Positions 47,166 through 59,059 of a stretch of 64,000 nucleotides of DNA are shown here, in pieces. This stretch comes from Pseudoscleropodium purum. Taxonomy: Eukaryota > Streptophyta > Bryopsida > Hypnales > Brachytheciaceae. The position numbers and the translations under genes were made by a program. The stretch lies in assembly GCA_963969395.1 (NCBI GenBank), contig OZ017799.1, forward strand, positions 15,812,501-15,876,500, given 5' to 3'. Within the stretch, counting starts at the first letter, position 1. Each line of letters starts with the position of its first letter. Under the pieces are notes generated by a model. The model had not been told where the DNA came from and did not search any database. It worked only from the letters and a program-made list of their open reading frames with translations.

Positions 47166-50100
47166 ATGGGAGTAGAACATCGGAATAGTAGGAAGAGAAA
47201 TTTAGCTCGTCAAACTGAAGTAATGGTCAAGCCCAAGCGTCCCTTGCGTGCCGACGGTCGGAATGCTTCGGTGTGGCGTCTTTCCGTCTTAGTTTCGTTC
47301 ATCCTGTTCGTTGCCGCTCTTGTTCTGCTTGGCTACAATTGGAATAGTAGCAGTGCGCTTCCCCAAGATGCTGTCGACAAGAAGTTTCGCGTGTTTGGTT
47401 ACAAGATCGTTGAAGAGTATCCTCATGATCCGGACGCATTCACTCAGGTTCGTGAGCATTTCCCTCTTGAATCATATGCCGATAATGCGGTGAAACGTCT
47501 TTGAACAATTGCAATTATCTTTGTGCGATCAACTCATAAGAAGTAGGTGAAGCGCTTCGTCGAGTAGATAGGGCATTCATACGGCGGGAGAAGAAGATTC
47601 TTCTACATCTTTTATCCGTTCAGAGTGCCTCCGCCTTTAGTGTACTAGGATGAAGAATTCGTTGACAATGTAGTATTTTTTGTCCGATGAACACGTCTGT
47701 CGGTGTAGGAAAAGGAGAAACTAAACAGCCTGGCACTTGGTGATAGTGTAGAGAAGATGAGGACGTAAGCGTTGCCTCACCGTCAATTTGGTATGTTGCT
47801 TGTATTAAAACAGAAACTGATACTATTGACAAGCCGTGATTGCTCACCTCACGAAGATTGCAACGGTTGTGTGGCAGGGGCTATTTTACGATGGAAATGA
47901 CACATTTTATGAGTCAACTGGTCTCAATGGCAAGGTATGATTGTCTTCTTGATCATGATTATTAATTTACTTCGACTATGAGTATCTGTACCTCCTTGCG
48001 CATCCATTTACTGTAGTAATAAGGTTATTGGCGACATTGCCGTAAGCAAAGAGATTGCTTCGTTGGAGAGTATTAGAAGGTAAAAAAATATGGGAGCTTT
48101 TGCCTTTGACCTCGAGTGTCTTAGATGTGGTTTCTTTTGCCGTTTGATAGATTTCCTCCGTGTATGCTAATTTTCGTTTCCTGAATCACGGACATGGATG
48201 TTTCTGTGATGGCAGTCCTCTGTACGCAAAGTTGACGTCAAGACCGGCGAGGTAACGAAGACTTTGCTCTGCTTTGTGCAGTACTGTTTCCTTGCGCATG
48301 CTTAAGTTCACAATACAGCATTTTCACTGTTGAGTGAAAATTTGTTGAATGGTGAATTCCAGCACTAGTAACTTGATTGTGGATTTGAAAGCAGGTGCTG
48401 CAAAACAGAAGATTGGACCAGTCTCTCTTCGGGGAGGGTTTGACCCTCTGGGGTTCAAGGTGTGGGAATTTCACCACTTTCCCTTATTGTTTTTCGAATT
48501 CCTAAGTCTATTGTCGACTTTTTATTGTGCATATCGTGCTGCTGCGATATATATGTGCAGTTTTGCTATGTATTAATGAGATGATCTTAAGCTGCAAATG
48601 TCTTGAAGTTCTGGTACCAATTGATTCAAAATTGTCCCGGATCTCTTTTTCTACATCAAATGTATGTAGAAGAGGATGTTATACGTATCTATATCAAGGC
48701 CTTCGTTTATGCTCCTACGTGGGTAGTATTATGTCCAAATGGTCGGCAACCAACTATGTTTTTCTTTTGCCCGTGTCTGAATTGGCCTAACACTTTCATT
48801 TCTGTCGTGGTAAGAAGATACTGCTTGGGTGACGATCTGAATTTCGGAATCACATGATAATCTTTAACTAGATCGATATTTTTCTTTGCCGTACATCAAC
48901 TACCTGCAACAAATGTCTTGTCAGTTGGATACATCAGTGTTCAAAGTCTAGTTAATTTCTTTTGAAAAAAATACATTCAGTTGAGCAGGTTGTTGCAGGT
49001 GACATGGTTATCGAAAAAGGGATACATCTATGACAAGAGCTCTCTAAGACTGGTGATTTTTCCCTCAATCTCCTACAATGTGCAGATTTTATGTTGTCCT
49101 TCACCGGTCCTTGTCAAGATGATTTTGTGACACATTCCACTTTGTTCAGATGAATATTATGTTTCAATTGGGTAGTATGCATGACGTGTATTCATGCATA
49201 CTCTGAGCGCATGTTCGTTTACCTATCAGGTAGGCAGCTTCAAACATCCCATGCAAGACGGGTGGGGTCTCACGTCAGGGAAGGATCATATAGTCGGAAG
49301 TGACGGTACTGCTAACGTTTACTTCATGGATCCCTCGACCTTCAGAGGTAAACCCGTCTGGAACTGACGACCTAGTCATTGAATCTTGAGGTGCGTTCTT
49401 GATCGATGTGCCCGGCGACATGCATTGTGCTAAATGTGCCTGTGATGGATGTTCAGAGATGAGGAAGGTAGTAGTCAAAGATGATGGCCAGCTAGTTCCG
49501 AACTTAAACGAGTTAGAATATATCAAGGGTGAGATTTGGGCGAACGTCTATCAGGTACCGTCCTGAAATTCTCACTCGTGAAAGATGTCACATCTTGCGG
49601 AATTGTTGTGCTGGGTGCAATGAGGTGGTTACTTTTTGCATGTAGTGAATGCCCTCTGGTATATCCTTAATTTTTTCTTTGAATCCACAGACAGAGTGCA
49701 TTGCAAGAATTGCACCGGAGGATGGGAAAGTAACTGGCTGGCTTCTCATGCATGGCTTGAGGTAATATGGTGTCGCAATTTATCCGACGTGAAAAATATT
49801 CGTTCGTCTTTTGTTTTTCACATTACTTTGGCTGGGCTCTGTTCTTTGCTAGAGACTCCTGAGTGGATCATTTGCTATGGAAGAAGTTCATCCCGTATGT
49901 AAGTTTTGTGCACCCCCGTTGTTTTGAAAAGCAACTCATTCTCTTGTCCACAAACTGCAGGAGTGCTCTATTAGCCCAAGGAGTGAGGGTAAGTGATATT
50001 CGTCCGAGCTTGTCATTATCCACGAACTTCGTTGTCCTTTGCATATACATGGACGTCATTGCGTATGTAGGGATTAGGAATTTGGACACTGAGAACCGCG

Positions 50101-50691
50101 AAATGCCATTGTGTTTTTCATAAAGTTAACTACTTCCACTTCCCATGGCCTCCATTTGATTCATCATCACTAGTTACTCAATGTTGGAACCAGATGCAAG
50201 TGCTTCCTTTCGACGTGCACAATTCACGAACATGAATAAAAGTCTTTGTTACCAAGACTTATAATTTGTTCGCTCCTAAGTTTCCTTACTTTTTGCATTC
50301 GTTTGTCAAATGACATTGTTATTTCCTTACACGTGGTTCACTTTGTCACCAGGGAATGGATGTGCTGAATGGAATTGCTTGGGATAGCGAGCGAGACAGG
50401 CTCTTTGGTGAGTACTCGAGATTCTTGTGTTTCCGATGTGAGTAGAAATGCTGCGTTAATTATCTTGTTCACGGACTCCTTCAGTCATAGGACACGCATC
50501 ATCAACCACTTGTGTAGTTTTGAGTGCAACTCCTGACTAGAGTTTGGATGCGATTGAGTGCAGTTACTGGGAAACTCTGGCCAAAGGTTTATGAAATCGA
50601 ATTGGTCGATCAAACAAGCCATTATCAAGACCTCAGGGCCGTCCGGAAAATGTGTATAGGGGAGCAGATGGTTTGGCCTGGTGCATTGTGA
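47166..50691 (+). CDS. QC: Glutaminyl-peptide cyclotransferase, plant type (QC)
   Basis: Converts N-terminal glutamine of peptides to pyroglutamate with release of ammonia, in the secretory pathway. Eleven exons: 47166-47447, 47878-47934, 48216-48251, 48395-48459, 48989-49052, 49230-49347, 49457-49554, 49691-49761, 49961-49988, 50353-50407, 50564-50691. All introns are GT-AG and in phase. The joined frame encodes 333 aa, close to the usual length. A basic cytosolic N-terminus precedes one membrane segment (about 37-58), giving a type II anchor. The five-bladed-propeller QC domain follows: PHDPDAFTQGL at 87-96, FYESTGLNGKSSVRKVD at 104-120, LFGEGLTLWG at 136-145, QDGWGLTSGK at 177-186, NELEYIKGEIWANVY at 225-239, DVLNGIAWD at 276-284 and VTGKLWPKVYEI at 292-303. 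The Glu in FGEGLTL corresponds to the active-site Glu described for papaya QC. Start chosen at the first in-frame ATG. Exons 3 (12 codons) and 9 (28 bp) are very small. Confidence 0.95.
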
Positions 50692-51481
50692 CCTGTCATC
50701 TGCAGCTAAATTAGCAAGGTTGTTAAGTATCGTCGTCATACAATTCATTTTCTTTACCTTCCAAATGGCATGCATCTTGCTGTAGACAAGGTACATAAGC
50801 CTAGAATCTTACGAGGGCAGTTCTGTCACGAGGTCAATCATATCAATTGGCTTTAGAGCGGCAGGTTAAGCTCATGACCTTCCCTTCGAGATTGATGCAA
50901 CCAACGGCTCTGTAATTTTTTCATGATGCAACTCTTATTTAAACTTTAGTAAGCCAAGAACGATTGCAAACCATTATGTATTGGTGAATATTGCAAAGTA
51001 TTGACAGGGATTGAAAAAGAATCAATGACGGACTGAATTAGCGACATGGTCTGATCGTTTCCTTACAAGCTTTGTAAGTTACTCTAACTTTTCAGATTCG
51101 AACTGTATTGTCATGGCGCTGGGGTGCGGATATTACTCAACTGAAATTATTTGTCAATCTGTATCTCCCTTCTGGTGTGTGCTGTGTAGATGTTGAAGTT
51201 GGGAGATATCTTTGGCCTTGGTGCAGTCACCATACTGTATGGTGAAGATCTCTTTGCATGTCCAAGATTATGGACATCATACTACAATACTCAGTGAGGT
51301 GCAAGTATGGACATGCAAAGAGATCTCAGTGAGGTGTATAGGTAATCTATATTTAATTTTGAATGACAATGTTTATGATACGTGCGTCTGAAGGCAAGCG
51401 GTTTCTAGTTGAAGCAATGCACCTGCCCGAGCAAATAATTTGGATTTTGTTTATAACTGATTAATCTTTTCACATTTTTCG
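50692..51481. other. QC 3' flank and spacer
   Basis: Moderate-GC sequence downstream of the QC stop, no ORF supported. It contains the perfect hairpin at 51246-51326 listed separately. Confidence 0.5.
51246..51326. repeat. Perfect 19-bp inverted repeat (hairpin)
   Basis: AGATCTCTTTGCATGTCCA at 51246-51264 and its exact complement TGGACATGCAAAGAGATCT at 51308-51326 are separated by 43 bp. The phrase CTCAGTGAGGTG occurs both just before the right arm and just after it, suggesting a small templated inverted duplication. It could fold as an RNA or cruciform. No T-run follows, so it is not a simple terminator. Confidence 0.85.
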
Positions 51482-52068
51482 TTAACCCCTAAAGGACCGA
51501 GGCACATGTTGGGCACAGAATGTGAAAACTGCCACCTTTCAGGGCAGTGAGAAATAAATGAAAAACTAATTAATTTTTTTTCAAAATTCAATTGTACTAA
51601 TTTGCTCTACAATACTATGGGAATGTGAAAAAATTTCAAAAACTTTGACCCCATAGATTGAAAGATCATGATGTTTGAAGTTTGAAGAAAAAAATTTCTT
51701 CTAATCTTGTCAAATAAGACCAATAGACTTTAATTCCTAAAGTGAGATTTTCACTCTATACATGGGGTGATATTTTTTTATATTTGCATCTTGTATCATG
51801 TAAGTTAAATTACATTCATGCCAATTTCAAAATTATAGGAGTTTTGCTCATGCTACTTGAAGCTACCTTAGATGTCTAAAAAGTTCAAGGTAGCATAACT
51901 TTTGATCCAAGCATTCAATTGGAAAAGTAAAATTATACTCCCACTAAGGGGGGGTATTTCACACCTTGTATCAAAATTTGAAGAACATCCATTAAAAAAT
52001 GAGTTCATATGCACATATCCTAAATCACTTATGTATTTTTAATAGACATTTGGTCCTTTGGGGGCTAA
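51482..52068. mobile_element. TTAA-bounded element, piggyBac-like MITE (copy B)
   Basis: The left end is TTAA-CCCCTAAAGGACC (51482). The right end, reverse-complemented, is TTAG-CCCCCAAAGGACC (ending 52068), so one border has TTAA and the other has decayed to CTAA. The inverted repeat is the same motif as in copy A at 12853-13742. The interior shares ordered blocks with copy A, including ATAGATTGAAAGATCATGATG with TTTGAAG and CATAACTTTTGATCC. The 587 bp is non-coding. It is shorter than copy A, so one has an internal deletion. Confidence 0.6.
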
Positions 52069-53879
52069 CCTATAAATACAAACATTTTGTGTTCAATAAA
52101 TGACATCTTCAAAATTTTGTTGGGAAAGAAGTCTTTTGTCCCTTCTTTGACTTTTGTTGAGTGCTTTTGCATTTTTTTTAAGCCAATGATTCCCATAGTT
52201 TCCAAAGGGATGATTTCTACAATCATTAGTTTGTCTTTTAGGAATCAAACAACCTTTCTCTTCTATTTTCATCCTTCATAAGGGAGGCTTTAAGATTTTT
52301 GTTAATCCCTAGTCTTAAGGCATTTTTTGCAATCAAAATTGTCATGTCTACTATGTTTACCAAAAGACTTAGAAAAGTGATTTTTGAAGAATCTAACCTT
52401 ATGATCTTATACTAGACTTCTATGAAGGAATGTGGTTTGACTATATAGATTGAGAGGTAATTGCATTCAAAGATAGTTTTGGAGGGATGTTACCTAAGAA
52501 TTTTAGATGATTTTGACCACCATTTATAGATTTTTTCACTATAGACTTTGATTATCTAATTTTCACTTTGGAAATCTTATTAGACATATGTATACCAATT
52601 TTTACAACAATCTAAGATATAGACATATCCAATAAATCCTCCAATCACTCATTGTTTGAAGATTTGACATCACTCTATACTTCTTTTTCTTCTTTTTTTT
52701 ATCAATTTTGCCTTAATATACTTTCAAAACACAAAAATCCCAACTATAGATTGCAAGATGTACTCGTAATTGACTTGTAGGGAAAAAAATTGAAAAAAAA
52801 AAAAAAAAATCTCTAGTTTTTATAGTATTTCAATGTCCTATGTGATTCCAAGGTAATGTGCAACTCTTGAAAAAAGGACCCCTTAGTGTTCCCGGGATGT
52901 TTCTAGTATGTTCTACTACATCCACCTCCATGAACTTCTAATCACTTGCCATGGCTTTTTAGACCATGGCTACTATTGCACAACCAAAAGCCCAATGAGT
53001 TTATACCCCCCCTCCCCCACACTATGGGCTAAGATGCAAGCATATTAGTCTCTTTATTTTTGGTAGCTTATTATAACTATAGATGGTTTGCATTTAATTC
53101 ACATCCCAATTTGGAGCTTTGAACTTAGTTACACTAAAGCAAAGTAACTCTTCCCTCCTTATTTATTGTCCCACCATTATGAGAAATGGCATCTCATCCA
53201 AAAAACAATGACAAAAACACAAAAATTTGTCAACTCCAAACTCAAGCAAGAACTTCCCCAAGCATTCACTCCAAGTTCAAATATCTTAGGAAAAATATGG
53301 CAAGCCCAATGCTTGAAAAACTACACTCCAAGTGATAGTCTATTTTTATTCATGGGCTTGAAAGGTGGAATTCCAATCTAGTCTATTGAACAAGAGTGCC
53401 ATTCAAGGTAGTTCATGTGCCTTTCACATGGAAAGTCTAAGGCCTTTGGAGTGACATGAAGGCCCACGTATATAGCAAAGCTAGTGTCCCTGGTTACATG
53501 AATTTGCATTGCCATATAGAAACTCCAAAGATAATTACATAAGTGACACTATTATTTTTGTCGCTTCAAAAATTCATAGTTTATTCATCATTTAAAGAAT
53601 GTATTACAACAAATTTCTAAATTATTTTGTTATTTAGAAAACATTCTACTTGTTATTTTTAGCCCATTTTTATACAACCAAATTAACTTCGTATACTTAC
53701 TTTAATTATTTTATGTAGTACAAGGCCTAATGTATATATTTAACTGTAATGTGTAGAATTATATAAAATCACATGCAACCATTGCAATGACAAAATGAAT
53801 TAACATTATACTTACAATGAAAAAGCCACATCATTGAAGATTTTTTGTAATACAATTGAAAACATCATTTCCTCCAGCA
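52069..53879. other. AT-rich intergenic DNA
   Basis: No gene. A poly-A run sits near 52792-52810. Frames at 52087-52281 and 53166-53381 have no motifs. The lower end borders the piggyBac relic. I could not find its terminal inverted repeat here. Confidence 0.5.
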
Positions 53880-55700
53880 TATGAATTTATTGTCGCAAGT
53901 GTAGTAATATCTCTTCGACCTTGTCTAAGGTAAAGTCCTATCATGCACGCTTGTCTAAATTTGCTAAAGATTGGGTAACAAACTTGTACTCAATGAGAGA
54001 CTTGCACACATTCCAAATGCCTCTTTTTCAACTAGTTAGCCAAGAGTATTCCACATACTTTAGTTTGAAATTGCAAATGAGTCATTGGGTGTTAAAGAGG
54101 CTCTGTGAGCTTGCATTTTTCTATGTAAATTACATACATGTTGATGATGATGGTGTTGATAAAGGAAAAAACACAATTCTACCACTTGTATGAACGAGTT
54201 TGATGTGTATAAGATGCCCGCAACTAGTTTGCAACATTTATACCACACATAAGAGCAATGTATTTGAGGTGAACATGTGAAGTTTGAATTCTATCCTAGT
54301 TTTGGCAACTTCAAGGCGTAATATTAACATCATTGGAAATTGATATGGAAAATGAATTGCCATAGCATGCATTGAAATGACAAGAATTAGTTTCTTATCT
54401 TTCCAAACAATTGAACTCATTTGCCTTGACTCATGCATGTACTAATCCAAAGTTCCCTAAGGATTTTTATTGAAGGCCTTTATGTCCTTCAATACATGGG
54501 GTACACCTATCTAATTGCACCTAATAGTCCAAATAGCATATGTCTCCTATCTAATAAATTTTTGAACAATAATATGCTAAGAAAAACTTGTTTGTGGTTG
54601 TGATGTGCTCTTCTCCTCACTAAGTGCTATCAAATGCACAACTATATTATGAGACAATCTAGTGTCCCCATACCCCCCATAGTCTCCAATGTCTTGTCAT
54701 TCAAATTTGGGATATTTCCATAGTAAACTTCAAAATTAGAAACTCACTTTGATTTTGATTTAATTGGATAAGTTTCATACTTCCAAGTCACACTTTTGAG
54801 GCTTCTAATGCATATATTTCCATGCTAAGAAATATGTGCCTTTATATCTAATCATCATTTCATAGATAGTGGTAAATTTATCCAAATGCCTTGCTTTTTT
54901 GTAATTGTCTTGAATTGCCTTGAACAACCATCTAATTTGTCCCATTTTATTATACATTGTCATAGCTTTTATCCCTCATATTCCTCAAGGAATTTGCAAT
55001 ATGTAAACACTTGGTCAATAGTTCAAACCAATTTTTCAACATGAGTGCAGAGATAGTTGGACCATAAAAAATGATTTTTTTTGTACTAATATGTTTTGAC
55101 ATTTAGCTGTGACTTCATGTCTATATACAGAGTAATGGCTATGAACACTCTGAATTTTGACATAGTGAATTTCTTCCACCAAATATCTATACATGTCTTC
55201 CCATTTTCATTTACCATTGTGGCATACCAATTTGTCTCAACAATGATATTCCTTACAATCTAAAAAGGCCAAAAAAATTCAAATAAGTTCAAGAAAGTTG
55301 GAAAATGTCCCCACAAATGTTTGAAAGCATAATATTCAATGAATCCTTGAGGCTCTAATTGACAGGTAAAAAAGCTTTTATTCTGCATTGACTCCTAATC
55401 TATATTTTTAACACTAGTCACATCTCCAACAAAGTCATAATCGTCAACTTCCTCTTCTTTACTTATTTTCATTTATGCATATCCCATCTTCATGTCACTT
55501 GTACTATCATATTCAAGAATAGAAGGTACCTCCAAATTCTCATCCAATATATTTTTAAGACTAGCCCCATGTTGGACTTCATCCTCCTAAGCATTTGTAT
55601 TTGATGTTCCAAACCAATCAGAGACCCTCCATTCCCATACACCCCAATATCTGTAATAATACCATATCTCCCTAAAATTCTAGCATACTCATACTCCAAG
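53880..55700 (-). pseudogene. Degraded piggyBac-family transposase (DDE_Tnp_1_7)
   Basis: Read on the - strand from about 55700 downward, conserved blocks appear in family order. There is an acidic N-terminal region (EDEVQHGASL; SKEEEVDDYDFVGD). The domain start follows (GHFPTFLNLFEFFWPF, VETNWYATMV), then WKKFTMSKFRVFIAITLYID. Next are IRWLFKAIQDNYKKARHLDK with FTTIYEMMIRYKGTYF, where the DDE motif DEMM-RYKG has decayed to YEMM-RYKG. Then come GVPHVLKDIKAFNKNP and YMHESRQMSSIVWKDKK, and finally FINTIIINMYVIYIEKCK and THLQFQTKVCGILL, which match the C-terminal end. At least ten stops and several frameshifts interrupt it. It is too old to be active. piggyBac elements move by cut-and-paste at TTAA, matching the two TTAA-bounded elements in this window. 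Identification is from memory of the family; block order makes it firm. Confidence 0.85.
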
Positions 55701-56556
55701 GGTCCTTTATAGTTTTATTGAAGGTCCTTGGAGTCCCTAAGTCAAAGGCTTGCAATTGGTGGCCAAATCCTTTGAATGAGGTATTCTTTTGGAATGTAAT
55801 TGGTAGGAACTTCGGAGTCGGTTTTTCAAATAGAACGCCCCATATTTCCTACTAAGGGTACGTTGACACTCTATCGCTAGGGTTGCAATACACTCTTCAA
55901 ATGATACTCTATGCTATTGTTTAAAAACTATCTCGACATCTCTCATATGACGTTCGAAACTGTTGTTCTTTGTTCGAAATTTGAACATATAGACGTGCAA
56001 CTCAACTTCTTTCGAAGATTTGACAAGTTATTGCAATCATGAAGTAGTTTTAGAGGCTACCAAAGTTCCTCCAGAAATCTCACCTCATCAAAACCATAGA
56101 AATCTTTGTCAAATTCATCTTCTTCAAGTTCTTTACAACTTGATCCTTGCCCTTCAATGTCTTGCTCTTAACTATCAAAAAACTCTTTGTCAAATTTTCC
56201 AGTGTTTTGTGTGTCACTTGCTTTCAAATTATGTAGCAAAGGTACAAGTTGCACATGCAGAGGTGTAGGATAATCATAAGTATGAGTCTCTAAGGGGCAA
56301 GGAGTTGGACTCCACGAGGGAGACTAGGGTTTTTCCATAATTTGTTGTAGACATTATTGGTAAATTACAATTTTTTTGAACCAAAAGGCTATCCCAAGCA
56401 ATGTTCAAGAAGAAAAGCAATGTCATCTAAAGAAGCAATTGTGCAGTGTGCAGTGGAATTATGTTTTTTTTTTTCTACTCCATAAACCTCATACATTTCT
56501 ACATACATCATTCGTGTTTTCTTAAACCCATGTAGAACTTGCCGTTGCAGTGCGTT
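55701..56556. other. Flank of the piggyBac relic
   Basis: Less AT-rich than average. Frames at 56020-56268 (+) and 56389-56574 (-) carry no motif. It may include the degraded 5' part of the piggyBac element. No CCCCTAAAGG-type terminus was found. Confidence 0.4.
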
Positions 56557-56808
56557 TAAGGTAGGTACACCCAAATGTGCCAGTGACTTGAAACCGCCAT
56601 CTATACTATGTATACATCTCCAAAGTGAGTTTTGTATCTATGTGGAAGAAACACTTTTAGAACCAGACTTTGTTCCTTAATAGCTTTTGCAAACAATATC
56701 CAAAATGCCATGTTCTCTGGCGTGTTGAAACCTCCTTCCACTTCCCAACAAAAGCAAATGAAAATCTGACCAGTCTAATAATAGAAAATAGGCTCAATAG
56801 CAAAAAGT
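56557..56808. mobile_element. TA-bounded MITE, copy 3 (right end lost)
   Basis: Starts TAAGGTAGGTACACCCAAAT at 56557, nearly identical to copy 1. Shared blocks continue (TAGAACCAGACTTTGTTCC, GAAACCTCCTTCCACTTCCC, CCAGTCTAATAATAG, CTCAATAGCAAAAAGT) up to about 56808. There the similarity stops abruptly, without the expected GTACCCACCTTA end, and balanced-composition DNA begins. It is truncated or recombined. Confidence 0.75.
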
Positions 56809-57480
56809 GTCGGTGAGGGCGGACCGAGGACGCTCGAAGTCCATCACAAGCATGTAGAGCGGCATAATACCCCTTCCCAGCATGGCATGGAGAGGACCAA
56901 CGCCTGGTTATTCAATGTTTTACGGTGTGCATTGACTGCCTTCCTCCAAACCGCGAAGCTGGCTAAAAGCTGGAGCCCATATTCCAACGCGCAGTGAGGG
57001 AGGGACTGCCACTCACAGTACTTAACCCTAATCCCTTATTAATGCTCTGTCCTGTAAGCTAAGCCAAGCACAGCTAAACAGAATTATTAGTCCCTTCTCC
57101 CAAGATCCAACGCCTTCAGTTGACCTGATGTGAGTTTGTCGACAACTCTGGCAATCCTGAGGTTAATAACTGTCTTACAAGGGGATCCAAGGGTAGTACG
57201 TGGATCAGATGTTCGGTGCATGATTTCTATTACTGGACTGGAAGTACATGCTACTAACACAGCTACTCCACTAACTTAACTTAACCCAGTAACTTAACCT
57301 CATACTTGAGTTAACTTACCTTACCTTACCTTACCCACTGTGCTCAGAAATTTTCCTTTGGATTCCCAAGCAATAGATTCTAGATGATCTGTTACACATG
57401 TGAGCATCCTCCGTCGACAAGCACAGGCCAGGCAGGGTTCACAATGATCTGCGGTAAAGGTAGGAGGAGGTCCATAAAGT
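56809..57480. other. Balanced-composition island, no ORF
   Basis: The sequence looks genic in composition but has stops in all frames. The segment 56851-56915 is shared with 29761-29818. Positions 57274-57335 are a degenerate (TTAAC)n/(TTACC)n simple repeat. It may be promoter or leader sequence captured by a transposon, or a dead exon cluster. Confidence 0.4.
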
Positions 57481-59059
57481 GTCTATTTAAGAGCCCAAAC
57501 TGAATTTGGGTTTGGGGAAGTGAAACTTCTTGTAATTGATTTTTCAGCCAATTTTCCTTGCATGAGAAATGGAATTGGCATCCAACCCAAGTCGTTTCAT
57601 ATTGGAGGGAACTTTGTGGAACTAGTTATGAGTTTTTGAAGTTGAAATGCAATGGGCTTTGAAATTGACTTCTCTTGAAATGTAAATTATTGGTACATTG
57701 TTGGTACAGTGAAAAAGGAACATATACTAATAGTGTACATTTGAGGAGGTAGACAAATTTAGAGCCTAGATTTTAGGTGGGTTTGGATGGAAACGTACAC
57801 TAGGAAATTAGGGATTTAACCTCATCATTCCAAGTCTATCCTGACTTCTTTTCGGCTATCTTGGTTGTCTCCTTCTCCCTCTTCTTCAATGCCTGTTTCT
57901 CTTTAGTAAAACTTTGTTTCTTTTCTTTTCTTCTCGTGTTATGTTCTTTTATGAATTATTGTCTCTAATCTTCCATTAACTTAGGGGAGATTCACTTGGT
58001 CTGGAGGGTTGTGAGTTCCCCGGGGTTCTCAGCCTGTTGGAACTCACGGCAACTAAGATAAAACACCCCATTATAGACTGAATGAGGAGTTTGTCCTCGT
58101 GTTATTGTTGAAATTTTCTAATTTTTTTCATACATATAGACAACTATCAAAAATGGCAAGAGCAATTGAAATTGTATTTTTTCAACAAAGTATGAATTTG
58201 TTATAAATTTTTTAAGTGATCTATCCATCATGGGCTCTAGACTTCTCCAAAACCAACAAAAATTATATCTATAATGGTCATCAAAATCACCTAATGCAAT
58301 CCCAATAATTTCTAATATGGAAGCCCTAAAGGAGTCACTTCCTACAATGAATTAAAGCTTAAAAGTTGAAAGTTCCTATTAAAATCATTAATCACTCCAT
58401 TCCAGTTAGCTAAGACATTGATTGTGGTTCAAATTTTCATTAGCTAGAAGAAAACCTTAATGGGGTCATTTCTAGAAGTCCACAATGGATCTTCAATCCA
58501 TAAGGGGCTGTTTTACCTTACTGCCTAACGTGACAAAATGACTGCCTCATCATTTTTTTTTAAATTTCCTTTTTTTAAATTTATTTTAAAAATTTTCATT
58601 TTTTTTACAACCTAGCCTTTTTTAATCGCAGGGGAACTGTAGGGTAACAACAGGGAAACAAGCCTTGAAACAACCTTCCCCCACCCCCAACTCTTCTAAT
58701 GAATGTATGAAGTACTTGTCAAAATAATAGACTAAGAAAAATCAACGTTGAGCTCACTTCTTTCCCTAGCTTGTGTCACTTTTTGCTTTGGTAATCCCAA
58801 AATGTCTTCAATGGTTCTATTGATTTTACTTGCAAATCTTTCTTTTCGGCTAGAACAAGGTATGTCACTTTCAATGTCTACATCAATGTCCACAAAATAA
58901 TGGTACGCACTATCTTGTGTAGATGGTATTTATTCATCTAGGATCTTTGTTATTTGTACTCCTTACAAGTTTTGTATAGTACAAATCCTTCACTCAGTCT
59001 CATCTTCTCTCTTAGTTTGTTTGCATTTGAAGGCCATATATTATATTTCTAAATCTTGA
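57481..59059. other. Intergenic DNA with an old repeat
   Basis: The segment from about 57464 (AAAGGTAGGAGG) to 57690 resembles 7206-7430 in order and spacing, for example CCCAAGTCGTTTCATAT versus TCCAAGTGGTTTCATAT, so it is probably a diverged relative of that MITE. The rest is AT-rich with no gene. Confidence 0.4.
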
